Origin: Bacillota bacterium
GTDB taxonomy: Bacteria; Bacillota; Clostridia; Lachnospirales; Cellulosilyticaceae
NCBI GenBank assembly: GCA_023436395.1
Contig: JAEZJJ010000032.1
Location: 1 to 28,085, forward strand
Direction: 5' to 3'
Length of the DNA: 28,085 nt
Numbering within the stretch: the first letter of the stretch is position 1; every line of letters begins with the position of its first letter. Below, one piece after another: positions 14,704 to 22,783 of the stretch. A model generated the notes under the pieces. That model was not told the origin of the DNA, made no database searches, and saw nothing but the letters and a program-made list of their open reading frames with translations. The translations under genes were made by a program, and so were the position numbers.

Positions 14704-15507
14704 TTAACCTCCTACTGCACAAAAGTGCTTCATAGATTTATGCCAAAAACAGCGACAAAGTAGGAATAATAGAATAATCCAAAACAGCTGGACTCCAATT
14801 AGCATAGAATAGTCAGCTAATGTTTGTGTTCCTTTTCGATTAACTAAGATTTGAAGAGGGACATAAAAGATATATTTGAAAGGTAAAAAATCTATGATGT
14901 TACTAATCCACTCTGGATAAAAATCTAGAGGGAAATTAGCACCACCTAGTAAAGCAATTAAGATACCTTTTAGATTGCGCATAGAGTAATTGCTCTTAAA
15001 GATAAAAGCACTTAAGCCAACCAAAAAGTTGATAGCAAACATCAGGAAGAAGCTCAGAGCAATACAAAGTAGAAACCTTAAGAAGGAGGCCACAGTCATA
15101 AAAGAAGGAGGATAAAACAAGGTATAGATAATGAAGCTAGGAATAAACTCGAAGACAATACCTGCTGACCTTAAGGCTAATGCCTCTCCTAAAGTCGCAC
15201 TAAAGATAGAAGTAGGCTTTAAGAGGATAAGAGATAAGTCGCCAGATAATATACCTTGAGAAAGTGTATAGTCTACATAGGTATAGATAAAATACCAGAC
15301 AAAGCGAGTTCCTGCAAAATACCAAATCATTTGGGCTAAATCATAGCCTGCTAGAGAACTCACACCCTGATAAGCATAAATACTTTTAAAGAGTGAAATG
15401 GTGACAAGAACCATCAAGGGATCAATAAAGATAGAGATAAGAAAGCCAATAGGATAAGAGAACATTTCTTTAATGTAGAGTTTATAGTAGCTTTTAAGAT
15501 TGTTCAT
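14704..15507 (-). CDS. ABC-2 type exporter permease (DUF990 family), first subunit
   Basis: From the ATG at 15507 this is a 267-residue membrane protein with six hydrophobic segments. The block YTLSQGILSGDLSLILLKP (about 86-104) mirrors the equivalent block in the second permease, as expected for paralogous half-channels. Minus-strand GGGGG lies 10 nt from ATG 15507 but only 4 nt from an in-frame TTG at 15513, which would add two residues. Either is possible. It is the first gene after a near-consensus promoter at 15576-15603. Confidence 0.85.
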   Translation of the reverse strand: MNNLKSYYKLYIKEMFSYPIGFLISIFIDPLMVLVTISLFKSIYAYQGVSSLAGYDLAQMIWYFAGTRFVWYFIYTYVDYTLSQGILSGDLSLILLKPTSIFSATLGEALALRSAGIVFEFIPSFIIYTLFYPPSFMTVASFLRFLLCIALSFFLMFAINFLVGLSAFIFKSNYSMRNLKGILIALLGGANFPLDFYPEWISNIIDFLPFKYIFYVPLQILVNRKGTQTLADYSMLIGVQLFWIILLFLLCRCFWHKSMKHFCAVGG

Positions 15508-15575
15508 AAGCAATTTTCCCCCTTATGTAAGTATTGTTAGGAATGTAAATAGTTCCTAAAAGAAAAGTAAATATA

Positions 15576-15603
15576 ATTATAATACTATTATGAATTTTGT
15601 CAA
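15576..15603 (-). promoter_or_regulatory. Near-consensus promoter of the ABC-2 exporter operon
   Basis: On the minus strand, perfect TTGACA (15603-15598) and perfect TATAAT (15581-15576) are 16 nt apart. This is the most consensus-like promoter in the window. The leader to the start codon is about 60 nt. Confidence 0.8.
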
Positions 15604-15622
15604 TATTATAATTAATAATATT
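15602..15622. promoter_or_regulatory. Perfect AT-rich palindrome abutting the -35 box
   Basis: AATATTAT-aatta-ATAATATT is a perfect 8-bp-arm inverted repeat whose edge overlaps the end of the exporter -35 hexamer. It lies in the 15508-15776 divergent region between the exporter and the PAS kinase. It could be an operator, or simply the result of high AT content. Confidence 0.35.
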
Positions 15623-15776
15623 TAGATACTAATTACATTTTATAATTGTCGATTAAAGTATATTTATTATTAGATATGTCTAAATATGACAAGAAAAATG
15701 GTAGAATAGCCGACATAGAATTACATTTTATATGAGAAAAACAAAATATAATAGTAGAATAGGGGGTGAAATGAAA

Positions 15777-18200
15777 ATGTTGGAAGAGGGGCTTCTAAAC
15801 GAGTTACAAGAAGGCATTTTACTTGTAGATAAAAAGAGTAATGTGTTGTTTGCTAATGTTTTCTTTTTAAATCAATTGCATTATGTAGGGGGATTACATA
15901 ATAAAAAATTTGAAGAAATAATGGGAGATAAGTCACAATCAAAATATTTATTAAATAAACAAGGAAAAGTAAAATTTATTTTTAGAGATGCATATCATAA
16001 TCAAGTAAGAGCTTGTGGAAAGATTATTGGGGGGGAGCACAAAGGAGAAAAAGCATTTTGGATCATTGTGACAGAATGGAGTAATGACAATTATACCAAG
16101 AAGGAGTTAGAGCAGCTATTAGATATAGTACCTTACTCTTTATGGATTGAAGATTTTAAGGACAATTATCGCTATGTGAATAAGGCACTAGTGGAAGAGG
16201 TTAGCCGTGTGCAAGGAAGGTCTATTTCTAAAGAAGAAATTTATGAGTTAAAAGGATATGAGGTATGGCAAAAAAGTGTTACAAGAGAACATTGGGATGA
16301 GAATAATGAGCTATTAGAGGAACAAGGTATAATTAATCATATAAAATGGTCTTCTTTAGGCCATGAACCTTATTGCCATGCCTTATCTAAGCTAGCTGTT
16401 ACAGACCATACTGGGAAAATAAATGCGGTATATGGCTTCAAATCCTATCGAACAGAAATAAGAAATATAGAGGAAGAACTTTATAAGGCTTATATTCAGA
16501 ATATGGATATACATGATAGGCTTAAGCCACGAGAGAGAAATAGCAAGCAGGAGCATGAAAAATCAGAAATTCCCTATTATATAGGAGCATTAGATATTTT
16601 CATATATGAGTATAATGAAGACAAAAAACAAGTAGAGCTTAAGTGTTGTATTGGTGAGAATAAAAGAGTAATAGAGAAAAATAGTCCTATCCCTATGGAA
16701 AAAGAAGACTATGCTAAATATGCAAAAAGCAAAAAAATCTGGACAATACAAGACTTTATTCATACATTTAGATGGCCAGGTACAAAAGAGGAGGTACCTT
16801 CTATTCACTATGTAACAGTCTATCCTATTTATTATGACAATGTGACCTATGGCTTATTAGTAGCAGGGTATAGCAATAAGTCTACGGTGTATATGCATAA
16901 TGCTCATATTATGGACAAGATAAGTGGGTATCTAGGAGGGCTCATTAGGAATGTTAATTATTATCAAAAAGCCTACAATGAATTAGCAACCACAAAAGAA
17001 TTAGAAGAAAATCTAATGGAGTTTTTTAACATACCTTCTTTTTTTTATAGCGTGTATAACTATGGTATAGGGCATATCACCATGCATTTTGGATGGCAGC
17101 AGCTTTTAGGATGGCAAGAAGAAGATGTGATGGGCTTAAAGGGGATGTGTGCTATTCATGAAGAAGATAGAGAAGAACTTTATAAATGTATGCAACAAAT
17201 CAAATCAGGAAAGAGTATCGCAGCTCAAATTACCCGTATGTATTGTAAAAATGGGGATATAAAATACGTCAAATGGTGGGGAAAACGAGTAGGAACAAGT
17301 ACAACCTTAACTATGGTGGGCATAGATGTTACAGAGCAAATGCATTCATTAGAGAGGCTTGCAGAGTATAAGAAAGTATTGGAATTACAGAGGATGAAAA
17401 CGCAATTTATGAATAAAATATCCCATGAGCTCAAAACACCTTTAAATATGATTTATTGTATAGAACAGCTTAATCAAAGGGATATAGATAGATATCTACA
17501 AGAGGGAAAAATAGAAACAGATGAAAAGCCTATGCTTAGATATCAAAAAGCTTTAAGAAAAAATATATATAGGTTACTAAGGCTAACCAATAATATTGTG
17601 GATATTACTGAATTAAGCGTAGGAAGCTATTATCTTAATCTAAAGAGTCATAATATCGTTGAAGTGATAGAGAACATTACCATGACTGTAATAGATTATA
17701 TTAAAAGTAATACCATTAACATTGTATTTGATACTGCAGAAGAAGAGATAGAAATGGTTTGCGATAGCGATAAGATTGAAACCATTATCTTAAATCTATT
17801 ATCTAATGCTGTAAAGTATAGTAAGGAAAAGGGAAATATTCTAGTAAGGATATCTAGACAAAGAAATCAAGCAATTATTGAAGTTTCTGATGATGGCATT
17901 GGCATTCCTGCAGAAAAAATAGGGGGCATATTTGAATGTTTTGCTCAAGTAGATCAGTCTTTAACAAGAAAGTGTGAAGGTAGTGGCGTAGGGCTAACTC
18001 TTGTTAAAGCCTTGGTTGATATCATGGAAGGTGATATTAAAGTAAAGAGTCAAATAGGCAAAGGAACTACTTTTACAATAAAGCTTCCTATTCGTAAAGG
18101 TAAGTCTATAGCAACTATAAAAGAAGAGTTAGGGCAGATTAGTAGAAGCAACCAAATGGAAAAGTGTAATATTGAGTTTTCGGATATATATTCTTTTTAA
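15777..18200 (+). CDS. Soluble multi-PAS/GAF sensor histidine kinase
   Basis: This protein of about 807 residues has no membrane segment, so it senses a cytosolic signal. Domains in order are PAS (about 7-60, LQEGILLVDKKSNVLFAN), PAS (110-230), a GAF-like region (265-390), PAS (415-520, WQQLLGWQEEDVMGL), HisKA with phospho-acceptor H550 (ISHELKTP), and HATPase_c with the N box NLLSNAVKYS (N677), the G1 box SDDGIGIP and the G2 box GSGVGLTLVKAL. GGGGGTGA at 15762-15769 is 10 nt from ATG 15777 (GGGGG core) and 4 nt from ATG 15771. The longer frame from 15732 would place the site inside the gene. No response regulator is adjacent, and the next gene encodes an AraC-type regulator, so the phosphotransfer partner is unknown. 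Confidence 0.88.
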   Translation: MLEEGLLNELQEGILLVDKKSNVLFANVFFLNQLHYVGGLHNKKFEEIMGDKSQSKYLLNKQGKVKFIFRDAYHNQVRACGKIIGGEHKGEKAFWIIVTEWSNDNYTKKELEQLLDIVPYSLWIEDFKDNYRYVNKALVEEVSRVQGRSISKEEIYELKGYEVWQKSVTREHWDENNELLEEQGIINHIKWSSLGHEPYCHALSKLAVTDHTGKINAVYGFKSYRTEIRNIEEELYKAYIQNMDIHDRLKPRERNSKQEHEKSEIPYYIGALDIFIYEYNEDKKQVELKCCIGENKRVIEKNSPIPMEKEDYAKYAKSKKIWTIQDFIHTFRWPGTKEEVPSIHYVTVYPIYYDNVTYGLLVAGYSNKSTVYMHNAHIMDKISGYLGGLIRNVNYYQKAYNELATTKELEENLMEFFNIPSFFYSVYNYGIGHITMHFGWQQLLGWQEEDVMGLKGMCAIHEEDREELYKCMQQIKSGKSIAAQITRMYCKNGDIKYVKWWGKRVGTSTTLTMVGIDVTEQMHSLERLAEYKKVLELQRMKTQFMNKISHELKTPLNMIYCIEQLNQRDIDRYLQEGKIETDEKPMLRYQKALRKNIYRLLRLTNNIVDITELSVGSYYLNLKSHNIVEVIENITMTVIDYIKSNTINIVFDTAEEEIEMVCDSDKIETIILNLLSNAVKYSKEKGNILVRISRQRNQAIIEVSDDGIGIPAEKIGGIFECFAQVDQSLTRKCEGSGVGLTLVKALVDIMEGDIKVKSQIGKGTTFTIKLPIRKGKSIATIKEELGQISRSNQMEKCNIEFSDIYSF

Positions 18201-18214
18201 CAAAGAGGATGGAG

Positions 18215-19033
18215 GTGGAGAACATTATTAATATGATACGACATTCAGTAAAACACCAAAGGCTTACACCATGGATTAAGTTTATTTGGGAGATGAAAGG
18301 TATAGATGAAGAGATACACTGTAAGCTTCTGCCAACAGACTGCATTGATGTAATATTAAACTTGGGGAGTGAAATGGTGTATGAAACGTCTCATGATAAA
18401 AGGGTTGCTCCACCTTTTCATGTGAATGGATTAAGGAAAGTACATAGTTATATTCATCAGGAGAAACCCATTTATATTTTTGGTATCTCATTTTATTCCT
18501 TTGGATTATTTCCTTTTGTTCATCAATCAATGGAGAGATTGCAGCAGAGAATTATTAGCTTAGAAGAATTATCCCTTAGTTTGTCCCAAGGACTAGAACG
18601 AGCCGTAATAGGTGATAATGACCATGACATACCTATAGCCATTGAACAGGCATTACTTGAGGAATTAACTATAGATGAAGGGTACATAGAAAAGTCACAG
18701 TTGATACGTGATTTTATAGAATCAAATGAAGAGGTAACAGTTCAGCATTTTTGTAAAGATAGGTTAGTAAATATTAAAACCTTTGAAAGAATGGTGCTGT
18801 TTTATACAGGTTTTACACCGAAGGCTTTAAGAAATATCCGAAGGTTTCAAAAGGCAAGCAATCAACTAGTTCATGATCAAACAGCAAATCTAACGGATAT
18901 ATCCTATGATAACCATTTTTCAGACCAAGCCCATTTCACCAAGGTATTTAGACGTTATTCTGGGGCAGCGCCTCATGTCTTCCAAGCTGAGAAAGTTTCA
19001 GTTAAAGAAAACGTAGAGTATTATTATTTGTAA
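18215..19033 (+). CDS. AraC-family transcriptional regulator
   Basis: This DNA-binding regulator has about 272 residues. The N-terminal ~160 residues look like the DUF6597-type sensor domain seen in small AraC proteins (LPTDCIDVILNLG, then FHVNGLRK and FGISFYSFGLFPF). The C-terminal HTH_18 domain (about 173-256) contains CKDRLVNIKTFERMVLFYTG and the typical SYDNHFSDQAHFTKVFRRYSG with the following P (AAP). The start is uncertain. GTG 18215 has GAGG 6 nt upstream and is preferred, ATG 18209 abuts its site, and ATG 18233 is 12 nt after GGAG. The gene begins within 15 nt of the kinase stop, so the two are probably co-transcribed, and the kinase may control the same regulon. Confidence 0.85.
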   Translation: MENIINMIRHSVKHQRLTPWIKFIWEMKGIDEEIHCKLLPTDCIDVILNLGSEMVYETSHDKRVAPPFHVNGLRKVHSYIHQEKPIYIFGISFYSFGLFPFVHQSMERLQQRIISLEELSLSLSQGLERAVIGDNDHDIPIAIEQALLEELTIDEGYIEKSQLIRDFIESNEEVTVQHFCKDRLVNIKTFERMVLFYTGFTPKALRNIRRFQKASNQLVHDQTANLTDISYDNHFSDQAHFTKVFRRYSGAAPHVFQAEKVSVKENVEYYYL

Positions 19034-19056
19034 AAGTGAGATTGTCGATTTTATAC

Positions 19057-19105
19057 AATACCTCCTATTTTATTAGTTGTAAGCTAATTAAAAAAGGAGG
19101 TATTT
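19057..19105 (+). promoter_or_regulatory. Hairpin that pairs with the ribosome-binding site of the next gene
   Basis: AATACCTCC (19057-19065) pairs perfectly with GGAGGTATT (19096-19104), and ATTAG (19072-19076) pairs with CTAAT (19084-19088) inside it. The right arm contains the whole Shine-Dalgarno sequence of the gene starting at 19108. The hairpin runs into TTT, so it could also act as a terminator or attenuator for the kinase-AraC transcript. Confidence 0.6.
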
Positions 19106-19107
19106 TT

Positions 19108-19419
19108 ATGTGCATGATAACAGAAATAGTAACAATGAAAACAGCAACAAACCTTACAAAAGAGGAATTTATAAGGATTGTTGATGGTCTTGAAAGGAAC
19201 TTTCATTCTAAACAACCAGGGTTTATGGATACAGAATTACTTTATAATGATAAGAGTGATGAGTGGATCATGGTGCAACACTGGGCTTCTAGGGAAGAGC
19301 AAAAGGCAGCTTCCAAGAAAATGATTGAGGATGAAAGTGCAGCAGCATTTGTACAAGCACTAGATCCTAAAACTGTGAAGATGAATATACGTCCTCAACT
19401 TGGGAAATGGGAATTTTAA
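19108..19419 (+). CDS. Small dimeric alpha/beta-barrel (ABM-like) protein
   Basis: From ATG 19108 this is a 103-residue soluble protein. AAAAAAGGAGGT at 19090-19101 fixes the start, and the longer frame back to 19036 has no site. The pattern ITEIVTMKTATNLTKEEF...GFMDTELLYNDKSDEWIMVQHWASREEQKAAS resembles the antibiotic-biosynthesis-monooxygenase/dimeric ferredoxin-like barrel superfamily. In that superfamily a final tryptophan-rich strand (WIMVQHW) and the following acidic helix are typical. The catalytic role cannot be assigned. It follows the AraC gene by 74 nt, with its ribosome-binding site in a hairpin, and ends at a terminator. Confidence 0.65.
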   Translation: MCMITEIVTMKTATNLTKEEFIRIVDGLERNFHSKQPGFMDTELLYNDKSDEWIMVQHWASREEQKAASKKMIEDESAAAFVQALDPKTVKMNIRPQLGKWEF

Positions 19420-19435
19420 AAAGTCCATGTAGAAT

Positions 19436-19480
19436 AAAAGGCGAATACCAAGTATAGCAAATACGAGGTGTTCGCTTTTT
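19436..19480 (+). terminator. Terminator between the ABM-like gene and the convergent ABC ATPase gene
   Basis: AAAAGGCGAATACC (19436-19449) pairs with GGTGTTCGCTTTTT (19467-19480), with two G-T pairs. The A-rich and T-rich flanks allow function in both directions. Confidence 0.85.
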
Positions 19481-19483
19481 ATA

Positions 19484-20164
19484 TTAAATAAGCCTGCCGT
19501 CTTTTACGCTTAAGATGCGACTACTATATAGAGAGGCATCTGTGGAATGAGTGACCATGATAATGGTTTTATTTTTTTGTTGGTTAATCTGTTGAAGAAG
19601 CTTCATAATTTCGGTGCCAGTACTACTATCTAGGTTTCCTGTGGGTTCATCAGCCAAAATGATGTCGGGATTATTGATAAGTGCTCTCGCGATGGCAACT
19701 CGTTGCTGTTGCCCACCAGATAATTCTCTGGGTGTATGCTTTCTTCGGCTTGAAAGACCAACAATTTCTAGGATACTATGGAGTTCTTTTTGATAATCCT
19801 TGGCGTTTTTACCGTCTAAGAGAATGGGGAGTAAAATGTTTTCCTCTACATTCAAATTGGGGATGAGGTTGTAAAACTGGAATACAAAGCCGATGTTCCG
19901 GCGCCTCATAATACTTTTTTGATAATCATTATACTTGGCAATATCTTTACCTTCCATAAAGACATTCCCATTTGTAGGAGTATCAAGGCCTCCTAGGATA
20001 TAAAGCAGGGTGCTTTTTCCAGAGCCTGAAGGGCCCATGATCGATACAAATTCACCTTGATAAATTTGTAGAGAGATATCATTAAGGACTTTGGTTACTG
20101 TGTCTCCCATGAGATATTCTTTGGTGAGATTTCTTCCTTCTAGAACATTAAGATTATTAGTCAT
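19484..20164 (-). CDS. ABC transporter ATP-binding protein (MacB/LolD/BceA-type)
   Basis: This 226-residue ATPase belongs to the family paired with FtsX/MacB-type permeases. The motifs are Walker A GPSGSGKST (43-51), Q-loop FVFQFYNLIPNL, signature LSGGQQQR (about 143-150), Walker B IILADEPTGNLD (about 164-175) and H-loop VTHST. FQFYNLIPNLNVEENI is the usual post-Q-loop sequence of this group. It lies 18 nt downstream of the large permease gene and forms an export or mechanotransmission module with it. Location behind two kinases and two regulators suggests a stress-responsive efflux or peptide-sensing role. Confidence 0.9.
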   Translation of the reverse strand: MTNNLNVLEGRNLTKEYLMGDTVTKVLNDISLQIYQGEFVSIMGPSGSGKSTLLYILGGLDTPTNGNVFMEGKDIAKYNDYQKSIMRRRNIGFVFQFYNLIPNLNVEENILLPILLDGKNAKDYQKELHSILEIVGLSSRRKHTPRELSGGQQQRVAIARALINNPDIILADEPTGNLDSSTGTEIMKLLQQINQQKNKTIIMVTHSTDASLYSSRILSVKDGRLI

Positions 20165-20182
20165 TACTTAGCCTCCATCTAT

Positions 20183-22684
20183 TTACTCAAATTTTATTTC
20201 TTCAATAAGCTTCATTTTTGATACTTTCAGAATCGGTACAATTGAGCCGATTAGTGTAATGCCAATTCCGGCTAGACCCGCCATAATAAATACTGCTATA
20301 TTTAATTCAGGATTTACAGGGATTCTAGGACCTGCTACGGTGAAGATTGTCTTTATTTCCATATAAGAAACGAATAAACCTAATGCTGAACCTACTAACC
20401 CTGCTGTGAAGCCTTCTATAATAGTCATTTTCATATTTTGTGCTTTGCTCATCCCAATAGATAGATACATAGCGGTGGCATGTCGCTTTTGGATAGAGTT
20501 AATGAGCAAGTTATTAATAATCCCAATGGCTGCAAGGAAGAGAATGAAATAAGTGAGTTTCTTCATAGGAGACATAAACGAATTAATAATTTTTAAAGCG
20601 TCTTCTGAGAATTCCTTTGTGGTACGACTCCAGTTATATTTGCTTCCAAATAAATTGCGAATTTGGGCCATTATGGCATCAGGATCAGAGGCAGAATAGG
20701 CTAGCATTCCATAATGTACTAAGCCAAAATCACTTCTTGCACATTGGCCTGGTAAGATAGCCTCTGAGTTATCGCCACGAGACTGGAAAGTACCTAGGAT
20801 TTTATAGGGGAAGGAACTACCTTTATAGGTCAGGTCGATGGTAGAGCCCACATCTAGATTCCGCTTTTTCAAGCACTCTTTGCTAATAAGGATATTTTTG
20901 CCGCTATTAAAGGTATCTAAAATCTCTGCTTTTACCTGATTGTTTTCAAATTGAATATTAAGTAGGGAGCTCATTGTGCTTAAGTCATCCACAGCCTCTA
21001 TACGACTAAATAGGACATGGTCTGCACTGATGCTATTATCTAGTTCATAAATGGGAGTAATGGCTTCGATTCCCTCATAACTTTGAATAATTTGTACATA
21101 TTCAGTGCTTATTTCACCATTTGCAAATCCATCTAATGTGCCTCCAGCAAATACACCACCTAAATAGGATGTAGCAAAACTGGTAATGGTACTGATGACA
21201 ATGACTGCCGTAAGACTAATGAATAATAGGGTTATATTTTGATGGATGTTCTTGTTATTTCTCATATTACGAGCAGACAACTTTCCTTCATTGCCAAACA
21301 GCTTTCCATACACGCCTTCTAAGAGGTAGAATAAAGTATTTGCGATTAAAGAGGTTACGATAACTATTGCAACAAGTAACCCAAGGAGAGAGAGTCCGCC
21401 TGCAAGTATAAGCAGCTTAGAGTTTTCTTTGCTGATAATTTGGGGGAGAAGGATAGAAGCGACCAAGAGGATCGTACCAAAAGCTAACTTTATCCTATTG
21501 GAGGTGTTTTTTTCATCTACTTTACCAAGAACGACATCTTTTAGAGGGATATTACTTGCTCTTTGAATGGGGATATAAGCACTAAGTAAAGATACGATAA
21601 TTCCTATAAGGCAAACCAATAAGATGTTTAAGGGTTTGATGACCATAGGGATATCAATGCCTAGGGATAGGGATTTTCCTAGTCCATCTAAAATCAGTTG
21701 AAGTAATCCATAGCCCACCGGGATACCCACTAGACCACCTATTATGCCATAAATCAAGCTCTCCAATAAGAGGATGCGGCTTGTCACTTTTTTGGTAGCA
21801 CCGATACTGCGGAAGGTTCCAATGATAGGTAGTCGTTCAATGGTAATCACCTTATAACTACTAAAAATAATGAAAATACTCATCATGAAAGAGAAAAAGC
21901 TAATGAGGTAGAAGGGAAGAGATTTCTGCTGAGCTTCTGAAGCAATTTGCACCTCATCGTAGACTTTTGTAATACTGTATTGGTTTTCTGGCATAAGGGA
22001 CGCTAGCTCTGATTTCAGCTGATTGGAGCTCATGCCATCTGCAGGTATGATATATATTTTACTGCTTCCTTTTGAAGCGTTAAGGATATTTGAAAGAGTC
22101 TCCTTAGGAACTAAAGCATTAAAACCTCTGGTTTGCCTTAGAAATACAGAATCATAGGCCGCAATAGCATAAATATTAAAGGCATAGTCTGTCCCTCCTA
22201 TATTTAGGGCAAGGAGATCCTTTGGTTTGAGTCCATACCTAACTGCAAATTTTTCTGTGACAATGATACTGTTTCCAGAAAAATCCTTTAGTGTATCATC
22301 ATCTAGAAGTATAGGTTTATTAATGGTATTTAATTTGTCAATGTCTGCAGCAATTAAGTCAAAGTTCTCAAACAAGTTGTCGTTTTTGTATAGGGCGGGT
22401 ACTGTTAAAAAGCCAATCTTATCCTTTATGGATGGGGTGTCAGGTATATCATTTTCTGAAAACCATGACATGTTGCCACTAGCATCGGGGTTCGCCGAAA
22501 CTGCTAGTGTAGCTGGTCCTGCAAAGCCCTTGGCCATTTTTAGTTGTGCGCTTTCATAGGAATCACCGATGGCTAGAGAGACAAACAGTAGAGTTGTGGA
22601 CAAAATGATAGATAGAATCATTACAGTTGTCCGTAGCATTTGTTTACTTACATTGTTTACTATGTACTTAAGTATAATTTTCAA
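20183..22684 (-). CDS. FtsX/MacB-like ABC transporter permease, two FtsX domains
   Basis: This 833-residue membrane protein has a TM helix near 20-42, a large extracytoplasmic domain (about 43-250), a first FtsX domain with three TM helices (about 255-385, including GTFRSIGATKKVTSRILL), a central pair of TM helices, a second extracytoplasmic domain, and a C-terminal FtsX domain (about 710-825, including YLSIGMSKAQNMKMTIIEG). The reading starts at TTG 22684, with AGGTG 5 nt upstream and a typical amphipathic N-terminus. The first internal Met is at residue 16. Only 22 nt separate this start from the T-tract of the terminator-like hairpin upstream, so there is little room for a promoter of its own. 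The substrate is unknown. Confidence 0.88.
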   Translation of the reverse strand: MKIILKYIVNNVSKQMLRTTVMILSIILSTTLLFVSLAIGDSYESAQLKMAKGFAGPATLAVSANPDASGNMSWFSENDIPDTPSIKDKIGFLTVPALYKNDNLFENFDLIAADIDKLNTINKPILLDDDTLKDFSGNSIIVTEKFAVRYGLKPKDLLALNIGGTDYAFNIYAIAAYDSVFLRQTRGFNALVPKETLSNILNASKGSSKIYIIPADGMSSNQLKSELASLMPENQYSITKVYDEVQIASEAQQKSLPFYLISFFSFMMSIFIIFSSYKVITIERLPIIGTFRSIGATKKVTSRILLLESLIYGIIGGLVGIPVGYGLLQLILDGLGKSLSLGIDIPMVIKPLNILLVCLIGIIVSLLSAYIPIQRASNIPLKDVVLGKVDEKNTSNRIKLAFGTILLVASILLPQIISKENSKLLILAGGLSLLGLLVAIVIVTSLIANTLFYLLEGVYGKLFGNEGKLSARNMRNNKNIHQNITLLFISLTAVIVISTITSFATSYLGGVFAGGTLDGFANGEISTEYVQIIQSYEGIEAITPIYELDNSISADHVLFSRIEAVDDLSTMSSLLNIQFENNQVKAEILDTFNSGKNILISKECLKKRNLDVGSTIDLTYKGSSFPYKILGTFQSRGDNSEAILPGQCARSDFGLVHYGMLAYSASDPDAIMAQIRNLFGSKYNWSRTTKEFSEDALKIINSFMSPMKKLTYFILFLAAIGIINNLLINSIQKRHATAMYLSIGMSKAQNMKMTIIEGFTAGLVGSALGLFVSYMEIKTIFTVAGPRIPVNPELNIAVFIMAGLAGIGITLIGSIVPILKVSKMKLIEEIKFE

Positions 22685-22706
22685 ATAGACACCTACTTTC
22701 CTTAAT

Positions 22707-22757
22707 AAAAAAAGATTGATAACTTATAATTAAACTATAAGCTATCAATCTTTTTTT
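22707..22757 (-). terminator. Terminator-like hairpin directly ahead of the FtsX-type permease
   Basis: GATTGATA + CTTATA (22714-22728) pairs with TATAAG + TATCAATC (22736-22750) with one mismatch and a 7-nt loop, flanked by A7 and T7. On the minus strand it terminates the regulator operon 27 nt after the kinase stop, yet its T-tract ends 22 nt before the permease start. It may act as an attenuator. Confidence 0.85.
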
Positions 22758-22783
22758 ATCTTTTAGGCAGTCTTAATTTAACC

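Noticed and set aside
22227..22559. Plus-strand 110-codon frame inside the FtsX-type permease gene
   Set aside because: It mirrors the codon pattern of the permease on the other strand and has no recognisable domain.
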